From positions 46,743,029 to 46,807,028 of the forward strand of contig OZ026834.1 of the NCBI GenBank assembly GCA_964023205.1: DNA of 64,000 nt, given 5' to 3'. Below the pieces are notes generated by a model. It saw only the letters and a list, made by a program, of their open reading frames with translations. It was not told where the DNA came from and searched no databases. The position numbers and the translations under genes are program-made. The DNA comes from Lutraria lutraria (lineage: Eukaryota > Mollusca > Bivalvia > Venerida > Mactridae). Positions 52,830-64,000 of this stretch are shown piece by piece (the first letter of the stretch is position 1; the number at the start of each line of letters is the position of its first letter).

Positions 52830-53888
52830 CTTAATGTATCTCACTTTCGTCATTAATTCTATGATGTGATAAGTAATTCTTCATTGATAATTAAGGCAAT
52901 ATGCCCATGATGGTTAAGTACATATACACAAATGAATAAAGTAATATATTAATAACACATTATATACTGAGTTAATACAAATACTAGAACTGTGAAAATA
53001 ATTCAATGAATACACTACTACACAATACTTTACAAAGAGGTTAACTCAACATTAAATATACTGTCTTCAGCTTTCTTTAAATAAGACAAACAAAACAGAA
53101 GTTCTGACATTGATACTATAAAGAAGATGGTATAAAGTGGAGAGAGTAATTTGACTGTCTTACAAAAATATTTGCTATAATGTACATAATCAATAATAGT
53201 TTAATTTGGAATCAAAACTTGCTCCCTTAATTTAAAGCTTTTGAATAAATGTACATTAAACTGACAAATTTTAAAGTAATTTTCATTTTCAGATTGCAAT
53301 GAGGTCTTTAGTTTCAAGATATAAGTATTTTGCCTATAATAAAAAGGTAAATATTTCTTCCTTTATCTATCACATAATTTACATTCAAACAAAAATGGAA
53401 TTCATCTTCTAGTGGGTTACAATAAAAACATATTTTATAAGACACAAGAGTTGGGTTGAGTTTAGACCATGAACCTTATAGATTTCTATTTCTAATCAGT
53501 GAGATGAAACTATTGTGTTAATACTTTTCTGTATTTTCTTTTATTTTCAATTGTAATAATGTCTAAATATGGTTGGAGTCTATATTATAAATTCATTGAT
53601 AAGATTATTTTGATATCAGGACCAGCTGATTTGCCATTATTTAGTTCTTTGCATCACAGTCTTCATCAGGTTGGAAGATTACTGAGACTGGCCCATCAAT
53701 TGCCCTAAAATATTCTTTAAATTGATACGTAATTAGAAAAGCCACCCATGGGAAATCAAGGCGTGACCTTAATATTCACAGGGAACATGATTTCTCTGAG
53801 TTGGTGACTAACACAGATTTGAATGGATTACATTTATCATTATTATTATTGTCATTATTGTTATTTAAGTCATTTTTTAAATATTCTT
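52830..53888. other. AT-rich spacer between two satellite-like arrays
   Basis: It holds only a decayed AAAGGCCACC-type remnant near 53740-53825 (GTGACCTTAATATTCACAGG). No exon or frame. Confidence 0.5.
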
Positions 53889-56800
53889 TAGCATTCTTAT
53901 ATCTCAAATGTTCAATTTCTTAGTTTGTAGCATTCTTATATCTCAAATGTTCAATTTCTTAGTTTGTAGCATTCTTATATCTCAAATGTTCAATTTCTTA
54001 GTTTGTAGCATTCTTATATCTCAAATGTTCAATTTCTTAGTTTGTAGCATTCTTATATCTCAAATGTTCAATTTCTTAGTTTGTAGCATTCTTATATCTC
54101 AAATGTTCAATTTCTTAGTTTGTAGCATTCTTATATCTCAAATGTTCAATTTCTTAGTTTGTAGCATTCTTATATCTCAAATGTTCAATTTCTTAGTTTG
54201 TAGCATTCTTATATCTAAAATGTTCAATTTCTTAGTTTGTAGCATTCTTATATCTCAAATGTTCAATTTCTTAGTTTGTAGCATTCTTATATCTCAAATG
54301 TTCAATTTCTTAGTTTGTAGTATTCTTATATCTCAAATGTTCAATTTCTTAGTTTGTAGCATTCTTATATCTCAAATGTTCAATTTCTTAGTTTGTAGCA
54401 TTCTTATATCTCAAATGTTCAATTTCTTAGTTTGTAGCATTCTTATATCTCAAATGTTCAATTTCTTAGTTTGTAGCATTCTTATATCTCAAATGTTCAA
54501 TTTCTTAGTTTGTAGCATTCTTATATCTCAAATGTTCAATTTCTTAGTTTGTAGCATTCTTATATCTCAAATGTTCAATTTCTTAGTTTGTAGCATTCTT
54601 ATATCTCAAATGTTCAATTTCTTAGTTTGTAGCATTCTTATATCTCAAATGTTCAATTTCTTAGTTTGTAGCATTCTTATATCTCAAATGTTCAATTTCT
54701 TAGTTTGTAGCATTCTTATATCTAAAATGTTCAATTTCTTAGTTTGTAGCATTCTTATATCTCAAATGTTCAATTTCTTAGTTTGTAGCATTCTTATATC
54801 TCAAATGTTCAATTTCTTAGTTTGTAGCATTCTTATATCTCAAATGTTCAATTTCTTAGTTTGTAGCATTCTTATATCTCAAATGTTCAATTTCTTAGTT
54901 TGTAGCATTCTTATATCTCAAATGTTCAATTTCTTAGTTTGTAGCATTCTTATATCTAAAATGTTCAATTTCTTAGTTTGCAGCATTCTTATATCTAAAA
55001 TGTTCAATTTCTTAGTTTGTAGCATTCTTATATCTAAAATGTTCAATTTCTTAGTTTGTAGCATTCTTATATCTCAAATGTTCAATTTCTTAGTTTGTAG
55101 CATTCTTATATCTAAAATGTTCAATTTCTTAGTTTGTAGCATTCTTATATCTCAAATGTTCAATTTCTTAGTTTGTAGCATTCTTATATCTAAAATGTTC
55201 AATTTCTTAGTTTGTAGCATTCTTATATCTCAAATGTTCAATTTCTTAGTTTGTAGCATTCTTATATCTCAAATGTTCAATTTCTTAGTTTGTAGTATTC
55301 TTATATCTAAAATGTTCAATTTCTTAGTTTGTAGTATTCTTATATCTAAAATGTTCAATTTCTTAGTTTGTAGCATTCTTATATCTCAAATGTTCAATTT
55401 CTTAGTTTGTAGCATTCTTATATCTAAAATGTTCAATTTCTTAGTTTGTAGCATTCTTATATCTCAAATGTTCAATTTCTTAGTTTGTAGCATTCTTATA
55501 TCTAAAATGTTCAATTTCTTAGTTTGTAGTATTCTTATATCTAAAATGTTCAATTTCTTAGTTTGTAGCATTCTTATATCTCAAATGTTCAATTTCTTAG
55601 TTTGTAGCATTCTTATATCTAAAATGTTCAATTTCTTAGTTTGTAGCATTCTTATATCTCAAATGTTCAATTTCTTAGTTTGTAGCATTCTTATATCTAA
55701 AATGTTCAATTTCTTAGTTTGTAGTATTCTTATATCTAAAATGTTCAATTTCTTAGTTTGTAGCATTCTTATATCTCAAATGTTCAATTTCTTAGTTTGT
55801 AGCATTCTTATATCTAAAATGTTCAATTTCTTAGTTTGTAGCATTCTTATATCTAAAATGTTCAATTTCTTAGTTTGTAGCATCTTATATCTAAAATGTT
55901 CAATTTCTTAGTTTGTAGCATTCTTATATCTCAAATGTTCAATTTCTTAGTTTGTAGCATTCTTATATCTCAAATGTTCAATTTCTTAGTTTGTAGCATT
56001 CTTATATCTAAAATGTTCAATTTCTTAGTTTGCAGCATTCTTATATCTAAAATGTTCAATTTCTTAGTTTGTAGTATTCTTATATCTCAAATGTTCAATT
56101 TCTTAGTTTGTAGCATTCTTATATCTAAAATGTTCAATTTCTTAGTTTGTAGTATTCTTATATCTAAAATGTTCAATTTCTTAGTTTGTAGCATTCTTAT
56201 ATCTCAAATGTTCAATTTCTTAGTTTGTAGCATTCTTATATCTAAAATGTTCAATTTCTTAGTTTGTAGCATTCTTATATCTAAAATGTTCAATTTCTTA
56301 GTTTGTAGCATCTTATATCTAAAATGTTCAATTTCTTAGTTTGTAGCATTCTTATATCTCAAATGTTCAATTTCTTAGTTTGTAGCATTCTTATATCTCA
56401 AATGTTCAATTTCTTAGTTTGTAGCATTCTTATATCTAAAATGTTCAATTTCTTAGTTTGCAGCATTCTTATATCTAAAATGTTCAATTTCTTAGTTTGT
56501 AGTATTCTTATATCTCAAATGTTCAATTTCTTAGTTTGCAGCATTCTTATATCTAAAATGTTCAATTTCTTAGTTTGTAGCATTCTTATATCTAAAATGT
56601 TCAATTTCTTAGTTTGTAGCATTCTTATATCTAAAATGTTCAATTTCTTAGTTTGTAGCATTCTTATATCTAAAATGTTCAATTTCTTAGTTTGTAGCAT
56701 TCTTATATCTCAAATGTTCAATTTCTTAGTTTGTAGCATTCTTATATCTAAAATGTTCAATTTCTTAGTTTGTAGCATTCTTATATCTCAAATGTTCAAT

Positions 56801-57138
56801 TTCTTAGTTTGTAGCATTCTTATATCTCAAATGTTCAATTTCTTAGTTTGTAGCATTCTTATATCTCAAATGTTCAATTTCTTAGTTTGCAGCATTCTTA
56901 TATCTCAAATGTTCAATTTCTTAGTTTGTAGCATTCTTATATCTCAAATGTTCAATTTCTTAGTTTGCAGCATTCTTATATCTAAAATGTTCAATTTCTT
57001 AGTTTGCAGCATTCTTATATCTAAAATGTTCAATTTCTTAGTTTGTAGTATTCTTATATCTAAAATGTTCAATTTCTTAGTTTGCAGCATTCTTATATCT
57101 AAAATGTTCAATTTCTTAGTTTGTAGCATGCTCATATC
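53889..57138 (+). repeat. 39-bp minisatellite, about 83 units
   Basis: The unit is TAGCATTCTTATATCTCAAA then TGTTCAATTTCTTAGTTTG. Since 39 is divisible by 3, each unit reads MFNFLVCSILIS plus Q or K, giving apparent frames of 667, 147 and 272 codons. The main variation is C or A in TCTCAAATG/TCTAAAATG. A 1-base deletion (TAGCATCTTATATC) at 55878 recurs at 56306, exactly 11 units less one base apart. Confidence 0.97.
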
Positions 57139-58146
57139 ATAATTTCTCTTTCTTATTTGAAAGTACTGATTCATATTTTGATCTGGCGGTTACCATATTA
57201 TTTCTATTAGAGGAGTTTAAGTCTGTCCTTATTAAGTGATTTATAAAAAGTATAATTCTTGTTTTGATGCATTCATCATCATACCACTTTTCTTTAGATT
57301 TAATTTGAAACTTCCCAGCTTTATTGTCATTTTTTTATCCAATTATTTTGTTCAACAATGGAGAATAAATCACAGAATTGGTTAATATTAGTATTAATGT
57401 CATCTATATTTTGCATATTTGAAACAGTCTGAGATAAGTCTACCATCTAAAATAAACTGTTCTCCCTTTACAACAAAATAGTCCAGTTTTATATCATCAT
57501 CACATTTGTAAGTAAAAGATATTTTCAGAGCTTTATGCAACAATGATCACTGAAAATATTTGGTTCATCAACAAAAAAAGAACATATCAAACCATTTTTG
57601 TTAACAAAGTACACAATCAATTATTGAGCTACCAGCAGCTTTCACACAATGTCATGTAAATTTATCTACATGTATAACATAACAAATTAACGCAGCATGA
57701 AAAAATTATAGTAAAATATAAAACAGTTTCAGCATATGAACAAAAATACAACCAAATACAGAACAATCATGAAGAAAGTTATAAAAAGGAAAAATGCCCA
57801 AATTTCATGACTAAATTTCAATAAATCTATAGACTTAACATACAGCACCAAATATGAAAGAGTTGCCCTTATGATCTAATTGGTATATCACATTATCATC
57901 ATCAATTATCTAATATAGCAAGTACATGCAGCATAAAACAAGAGCACTGTCACTGTGGTGCCAATTAACGCTCGTGACAGTGTTTAACCACCATTAAAGT
58001 ATCATCTTGCTACCTCTAAAAGTTTAATCTCAACATATGAACAAATCAGCCATGGATATGTATGTGTGTATATCTCATTATCATCATTAGTTAAACATGA
58101 ATATAATGGCGCAATAATTGAAGAAGATTATCTACAGATTTTCTAC
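57139..58146. other. AT-rich spacer
   Basis: No tandem units, inverted termini or splice-bordered exons that I can support. Confidence 0.45.
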
Positions 58147-58312
58147 AAAATCAAAGTACTGAAAGTACTCATGGAAACTGAACTTACATAGACTTGCACT
58201 TCAACATAAAACAGGATCTAATTTAATGATTGTAGATAAACTTAGTACTTAGGTATGCATGAAAATTCATGCATGCTGAGAGAGTGATGGCTTAAAGGAG
58301 CTTCCAAAAACT
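58147..58312. repeat. Dispersed repeat, CATGGAAACTGAACTTACAT family, copy 5
   Basis: Complete start ATCAAAGTACTGAAAGTACT then CATGGAAACTGAACTTACAT. It continues to CATGCATGCTGAGAGAGTG. Confidence 0.65.
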
Positions 58313-58660
58313 GTAATGGACTTTTCACTTAAACCACCCAATTTGAAAGAGTTATCCTTGTAATATCTTGATAGCTGTATTATGCAAGACGTTTCTAAGT
58401 CTATGAGACCATATATAAGTGATTGTCAGATACTTACATAGTTATATACAATTAACAAGTCACTTAACCTGTTTTATACTCTTAGTAATGTGATTGGCCA
58501 TGTAATTAACTGACTAAATATTAGCTACTAAAGTAAGTTCCTGATCATGTGTATATAACTCCTTATAGGACTAATGGTATTTTTATCAGCATTTTTGAAT
58601 ATGTAAAAATCTAAGCCAGTCGCTTACCTTATAATATACACATTGTCAGTGACAGGCCAA

Positions 58661-59490
58661 TTGTATGTCAATTAGTGTATGTTATTTAGTGTATATAACT
58701 TGGTGACTGGCTGTTTGTATGTTAATTAGTGTATGTTATTTAGTGTATATAACTTGGTGACTGGCTGTTTGTATGTTAATTAGTGTATGTTATTTAGTGT
58801 ATATAACTTGGTGACTGGCTGTTTGTATGTTAATTAGTGTATGTTATTTAGTGTATATAACTTGGTGACTGGCTGTTTGTATGTTAATTAGTGTATGTTA
58901 TTTAGTGTATATAAGTTGGTGATTGGCTAATTGTATGTTAATTAGTGTATGTTATTTAGTGTATATAAGTTCGTGATTGGCTAATTGTATGTTAATTAGT
59001 GTGTGTTAATTAGTGTATATAAGTTGGTGATTGGCTAATTGTATGTTAATTAGTGTATGTTATTTAGTGTATATAACTTGGTGACTGGCTGTTTGTATGT
59101 TAATTAGTGTATGTTAATTAGTGTATATCACTTGGTGACTGGCTGTTTGTATGTTAATTAGTGTATGTTAATTAGTGTATATAACTTGGTGACTGGCTGT
59201 TTGTATGTTAATTAGTGTATGTTAATTAGTGTATATAACTTGGTGACTGGCTGTTTGTATGTTAATTAGTGTATGTTATTTAGTGTATATAACTTGGTGA
59301 CTGGCTGTTTGTATGTTAATTAGTGTATGTTATTTAGTGTATATAACTTGGTGACTGGCTGTTTGTATGTTAATTAGTGTATGTTAATTAGTGTATGACA
59401 CTTAGTGTATATAACTTAGTGACTGGCTAATTGTATGTTATTTAGTGTATGTTTATTAGTGTATCTAACCTAGTGACTGGCTAATTGTAT
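58661..59490 (+). repeat. 54-bp minisatellite, about 15 units
   Basis: The unit reads TGTATGTTAATTAGTGTATG, TTATTTAGTGTATATAACTT, GGTGACTGGCTGTT. Sub-variants (ATAAGTTGGTGATTGGCTAA) cluster in the first third. The unit itself contains a repeated TTAnTTAGTGTATxT word. Confidence 0.93.
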
Positions 59491-59825
59491 AATAATTAGA
59501 GTATATAAATTGTATGTAACAATAATTTTATTAACCTGTCAACTGTATAATTTCATGGTCGATGCACGTGTTTACTTTTTTCTTCGATGTGACTTTTTTG
59601 TAAGCTATACGATAATCTTTGTTTTTAAACCGGAACTTCATGTAAAACTTAAAATAAAACGGAACATTCCCTTGTCATTAAATAAACAGAAACTTTCATA
59701 ATTATGTGATACAAAACAATAAATATAAACACATTCAGCGACCATGTAATTATTCAGCTTTGACAGTTTAATAAAATCACAATATACCTAATGTATACAA
59801 CAAGGTAAGTGGCTGGCTAATGGTA

Positions 59826-60120
59826 TGTTTGTTTGTTTGTTTGGGCTTAACGCCATTTTCGACATTATTTTAAGTCATATCGAGGTCGGTATAAATTATC
59901 CTAACCAGCTTTCCTGGATTTTAAGCCTTAACCAGTACTAACCACATTCTATCCGTAAGCTTCTGTCAGGCTACCCCACATAATGCAGAGGTGGAGGACA
60001 ATTTAACATAGGATATACTATAATCTTCAGTCATATTTGTCACAGAGAATGTGAGCCTCGCCTGGGGTTCGAACTCTCGACCAGTAGACGAGCGCTCTAA
60101 CCACTTAGCTAACCGGGCGG
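59826..60120 (-). mobile_element. tRNA-derived SINE-like element, inverted
   Basis: On the minus strand the head is CCGCCCGGTTAGCTAAGTGG then GAGAGTTCGAACCCCAGG, with good A and B boxes. The body matches 4036-4342. The tail in + orientation is GTTTGTTTGTTTG. It is better kept than the 4036 copy. Confidence 0.82.
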
Positions 60121-60413
60121 GTTGCTTAGTATATATAAGAAAGTAAATGACTTGCTAATTGTATGCTACTTAATGTTAAGTATTGACAAACACTTCAACT
60201 GAAACAAGTGATCACTCTCAAACCAAATGCAATCATGGTCCTGCTTGTATGAGGATCCATCAGCTGACAGAAATTCTAGTTCAAGCACACACATAAATTT
60301 AACAAATAAGTGGGCCCGTATAAAACATAATTGAAATATATATGCAAAGTAACAATAATAAGATCTAAGCTAAGGCATGTCTATGAAACTAAAATTTGGA
60401 TTTGTGTACATAC

Positions 60414-60612
60414 CCTCTGGTAGGCATCTCAGATCCATACAGGAGCATCATGGGAAAACAATATCACCACAGCATCATACAGATGATACATCTAGTCAAT
60501 GAGTGATATCCAAGTTCTCTGCACCGATATCCAAGTTCTCTACACCGATATCCAAGTTCTCTGCACCGATATCCAAATTCTCTGCACCGATATCCAAATT
60601 CTGTGCACTGTG
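60414..60612 (-). ncRNA. Exon of a putative minus-strand transcript, internally expanded copy
   Basis: On the minus strand the acceptor is TGTTGTATTTATAG before 60612 and the donor is GTATGTAC after 60414. It contains CTGTATGATGCTGTGGTGAT and CATGATGCTCCTGTATGG, as in the exon at 61387-61505. A 23-bp word (GGTGCAGAGAACTTGGATAT plus CGG or similar) is repeated about five times at 60505-60605. No long frame. Confidence 0.45.
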
Positions 60613-60944
60613 CTATAAATACAACATTTCCTGTGTTAATTAAATTAATATTAATAAAGAACGTACTGCATACATACTGCTACTTACATGTACCTGACTA
60701 AATATGCAATTATCCCAGTATGTAAGTGACTAATTTAGTATCAGTGTTGGGTTAAGCACTATGTTACTAACTAATAAAGTTGTAAAAGATAAATGTTTTT
60801 CTGGTAACATGTCCATTAAAAGTAGGTCCCGAGAGTTTTTTTGTACTTGAAAGCTTGTGAAAAGGTATAACGGGAGAAAGTGGCTGTTCTGTTCAATAGT
60901 CTAGGGGAGCAGGGGAGAACAACGAGGGTAACAAGATATAAAAT

Positions 60945-61028
60945 AAAAGGGCTTGAACCCTCGACCCTCTATCAGTGAGTGGTTATAGTGATTTGAAGTC
61001 AACTACCCTAACCATGAAGGCGGGTTTC
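60945..61028 (-). mobile_element. SINE head fragment, inverted
   Basis: On the minus strand: CCCGCCTTCATGGTTAGGGT, a long variable part, and GAGGGTTCAAGCCC. It is the same head type as 62227. Confidence 0.6.
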
Positions 61029-61386
61029 ATTACCAAATTAATACAATTTGTACTTTGAAATAAGTTCCAGGGCTCGAACTCATAGACTCAAGCTCTACAG
61101 GCCTAGTGCAATTACAGTAAAGCTAAGCATATCGGCAAAATTTGTATAAAATGCACAGGTGACGAATAAGTCATATACAAGTACATGTACATACCACTGG
61201 TTGAATGTTAGATGAGATCAGAGGTACGTTTCATAGTTGATCTTAACTAAGAAAGCAATTTTTACACCTTAGAATTTTACTCCATTTATGTTTATATAAC
61301 AGGTAACTGACAATATATTCCCAAAACAAAGAACATTATAAAACACTACTCGTATTTACAAATAGTTCAATAGACTTGTGACTTAC

Positions 61387-61505
61387 CCTTGAGACAGGCA
61401 TCTCTGAACGTTACAGGAGCATCATGGAAAACAATATCACCACAGCATCAAACAGATGATACATCTAAGCAATGAACCATTTCCATCCAAGTTCTCTCAA
61501 TCATG
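61387..61505 (-). ncRNA. Exon of a putative minus-strand transcript, compact copy
   Basis: On the minus strand the acceptor is TGTTGTATTTGTAG and the donor GTAAGTCAC. It is homologous to 60414-60612 along its length, including GAGATGCCTnnC near the donor. Every frame has a stop, so it is called noncoding. Confidence 0.45.
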
Positions 61506-61559
61506 CTACAAATACAACATTTCATTGTTAACTAAATGAAGATAAAGTCACAAAATTAG

Positions 61560-61728
61560 TACAACCTCTCCAGAGCGGCCCTCTTTAACAACAACCTCTC
61601 TATACCAACACCTAAAAAATCCCCATGCTGGTATTACCAATAGATTTAACCTCTGTAGAGCAACAACCTCTAAACAACGGTCAATATTTGCAGCTCCCAC
61701 AGGGAGTTGCTCTACAGAGATTGTACAA
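61560..61728. mobile_element. CAACCTCTCC-family MITE, last copy
   Basis: Left TACAACCTCTCCAGAGCGGC, inner AACCTCTGTAGAGCAACAAC, right CTCTACAGAGATTGTAC. Its interior matches copy 6 (16424-16600) better than the others, so two subfamilies exist. Confidence 0.75.
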
Positions 61729-61859
61729 ATTATTTCAATCTGAATTATATGAAAATGAAGTAAATATAAATATCAACAAGAGGTCCTAGATGGCATGGAC
61801 CTATATCACTCACATAAGAATCATTGCTTGCTGATGAAGACATTATTTTGAGTCTGTGT

Positions 61860-61970
61860 TATTATAGGCCTCTTGTTATCCAGGTTTTCCTGTGATTTTA
61901 CTAGTGTCTGACCCCAGATGACCCATGTTCGAGCTTGTCCCACTTATAATTAAGATAATTATTTTTACTC
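61860..61970 (-). repeat. Fragment of the GGTCA-type unit, inverted
   Basis: GTCTGACCCCAGATGACCCA and CAGGTTTTCCTGTGATTT are the reverse of blocks at 37,860-37,940. Confidence 0.6.
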
Positions 61971-62226
61971 TAGGATTGTGAGAAGCTGCTGTTCTTTGTT
62001 TTAGTTTTTTCTGTTGATATTCGCCGACATACTGAAGGAAATAAGCCTTTCCTCAATGCCGGACTACTGGTTTAAATGATCCTGGAAATTACATAGCTAT
62101 CTTAATGTATTTGTCTGATATTTTCTAGAGGTTAAAAAGGGACGATGCTGTTGCGGGTTCTCCTTGCCCCCATTCATCCCTATAAATCCATTTAACTTAC
62201 TGAGTTTATCTTATTGACTTTTTAGA

Positions 62227-62445
62227 TACCCGCCTCCGTGGTCGAGTGGTTAAGGTCGCTGACTCCAATCACTGTAACCTCTTACTGATAGAGGGCCGTG
62301 GATTAGAGCCCCGCTACTGACCATGTCTCTATATGTGAGAAAGTAGGCAGTTGCTGAATGAGGATGGGAGCCTAGTAGGGACGATGAATAGGTGAACTGT
62401 CCGCCTCATATGACTCTGACTGTTGAACAAACTTTTAGATAACAG
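62227..62445 (+). mobile_element. tRNA-Leu-like-headed SINE
   Basis: The head is CCCGCCTCCGTGGTCGAGTG then GTTAAGGTCGCTGACTCC and GTGGATTAGAGCCCC. The body is GAGGATGGGAGCCTAGTAGG and CCGCCTCATATGACTCTGAC. Confidence 0.75.
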
Positions 62446-62569
62446 CTTAGTTTAGAACGTCGTCATGTATAGGGCTATTTGACAAAAATAAACATTATAA
62501 TTATATTGATACATGTACTATTCCCTTCATACATTAGACTCAGTCAGATAATCCTAAACATGTCTTTAC

Positions 62570-62840
62570 CTGTTGCTAGAAAATGGTCATGTTTGTACGG
62601 CTATTTAACGACGATGATTATGGTAGGTAAAACAAGAAATGTCTTTACAAAGTCATACAAAGCGACCAGTTCACCTATTTATCGTTCTTCTGAAGAACCA
62701 GTACTAGACTTCCATCCTCCGTAAGCAACTGTCTACTTTCCCACATAAGGAGACAGTAACTGACCTTGGACCCAGGACCCTCGTGGTCTATCAGCGAAGT
62801 CGTACGTCGACCTTTACCAGCATAATTGTTCCACATGCCT
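62570..62840 (-). mobile_element. SINE copy, inverted
   Basis: CCAGTACTAGACTTCCATCC, CGTAAGCAACTGTCTACTTT and GGACCCAGGACCCTCGTGGT are the reverse of the 41010 and 62227 type. Confidence 0.6.
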
Positions 62841-63165
62841 TAACCTTGAACAACCACTTGGTACATTCCCTTAGCACAGGACATTGTAATTGTATCCATA
62901 TCTTATACTTGCCACTATAAATCCCCTCATCACATGCATACATCATACATGTATATAATAATGTTTATAATGAAAAATAATTAACATAACAAGGTGTGAT
63001 ACATATATATATTAATCGCTTTATATATAGCTTAATAGTCCGAGGCTATATGCTAGTTTAATTATGTGTAGCAATTTCAATCTCCTGTGATTATTAGTTA
63101 TAAGTAGTCTATGCAGCCAAAATATGATTTCCTGTTAAGTACCTGTGACAATATAACAAATTTAC

Positions 63166-63300
63166 CTGAACATATATGTGTCGTAGCATCCTAAACTGAA
63201 AACATCTTGGAACAAATTCTCATCCGAAACATTTTTCTTTATCAAACAAAGAATGCTGTCTCGACCTTTCTTCGTATAAAGTGACCACATTTTACGTGTC
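63166..63300 (-). ncRNA. Candidate upstream exon of the minus-strand transcript
   Basis: On the minus strand, ACACATATATGTTCAG is followed by the donor GTAAATTTG at 63165. The start is not defined. It is the only strong minus-strand donor I noticed upstream of 61505. Confidence 0.3.
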
Positions 63301-64000
63301 ACATGACCACATTTGTATGTAAATCCTACACATTGTCGGGTTTACACAATATTTTAACATCGAATAGCTGTTAAACAAACATCAATCTATTATGAAGATG
63401 AATACCCAAAGAAACCCGTGTAAATGGTTTGAATGAACCGTGTACGGCCCTCTGGGGAGGAAGGCTCGCTTCATACTGTTTTATTCAACGAGTTCAATAA
63501 ATTAAATACGGAATCCACAATCATTTAACCTATCCTCTTTATATTTTCTAAGTTAATTTTGGCTATACCCACTAGAATGCAATCAGCTTGAAAAAATGGT
63601 ACCAGTATATATTTTTAAAAAATGGCATAAGCAGGTAGTATAAATATGGGTTTAATAAAACTATTAGCCAAAGTTGATAGTTGAAAAACTCGGCAGCTAT
63701 AGTTTAAAAAATAAACTTTCAGAAAATATAAAATTTATGCATGTGATATCAGTAGGTAAGAAGTCCTACTTGCTACAAAATCAGCAAATCCCCAAATGCA
63801 TTTGTTTAGGACAAAATTTGCACTTAATTAAGGCAGCCCAAGACCGCTCCTAGAGTTAGGGGCGATTTTGCTCTTACGAGCAATCTGAGGAATTTAAATG
63901 AAATGCTGTCCAAGGACATATATGGCAAATTATAGCAGAAGTTCGATCAGCTTACATCTCGTTTCCGATCACGCAACAACATTTTATTCATTCATTTGTT
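63301..64000. other. Window end without supported features
   Basis: AT-rich. GACCGCTCCTAGAGTTAGGG (63843 on) looks more GC-rich than its surroundings, but I cannot assign it. Confidence 0.4.

Noticed and set aside
49410..52853. Minus-strand frames rich in LLTGHFTYQTLYL as a repetitive protein family
   Set aside because: 16-bp units give a 48-bp reading period. Overlapping frames in the same strand translate equally well, which shows that no frame is special.
53889..57138. CRISPR-like array
   Set aside because: Units follow each other without spacers, in a eukaryotic genome.
53908..57142. Long + frames (667, 147, 272 codons) as a repeat protein
   Set aside because: They are exact translations of a 39-bp tandem unit, with no flanking unique coding sequence, splice support or start context.

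Overview
The window is eukaryotic, AT-rich and intron-rich, with no bacterial-type gene organisation. Several dispersed repeat families here (tRNA-headed SINEs, TA-flanked foldback MITEs, tandem GGTCA-type units, GCCCCCGCC-type units) resemble families I associate with bivalve molluscs. A bivalve or related lophotrochozoan is therefore the best guess. This rests on recall and no database search was run.

Region 1 (1-29747, + strand): the 3' part of one large protein-coding gene. I could join 23 exons with consistent phases and GT-AG borders into about 1,028 codons ending at a TGA at 29745-29747. The product is a WD40 beta-propeller protein of the WDR49/WDR64 (CFAP337-like) family. An acidic, low-complexity linker separates two groups of WD repeats, and the C-terminal tail is basic and Ser/Thr/Pro-rich. 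The 5' exons lie before base 1. The introns are filled with MITEs, SINE-like copies and minisatellites.

Region 2 (29748-35880): probable 3' UTR and intergenic DNA with MITEs, two internal-repeat mobile units and a broken HTH transposase fragment.

Region 3 (35880-48250, + strand): a CpG-bearing promoter-like stretch with an NRF1-type palindrome, then a series of short, well-bordered exons with no long reading frame. This is probably a spliced lncRNA or micropeptide gene. Its second exon carries a 38-codon ORF. A 1.49-kb terminal-inverted-repeat element lies in one intron.

Region 4 (48250-59490): three very large tandem arrays. They are a 16-bp array of about 3.6 kb in which most units carry GTAAGT, a 39-bp array of about 3.25 kb, and a 54-bp array of about 0.8 kb.

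Region 5 (59490-64000): SINE-like copies and a probable minus-strand spliced transcript with a duplicated exon, one copy of which has expanded internally.

The long open frames at 21313-21990, 23149-23739, 49410-52853 and 53908-57142 are by-products of tandem repeats whose unit length, or a multiple of it, is divisible by 3. I do not regard them as genes. Tandem arrays cover roughly 11 kb, about 18% of the window. The recurring theme is short internal segments of dispersed elements or exons being amplified in tandem.
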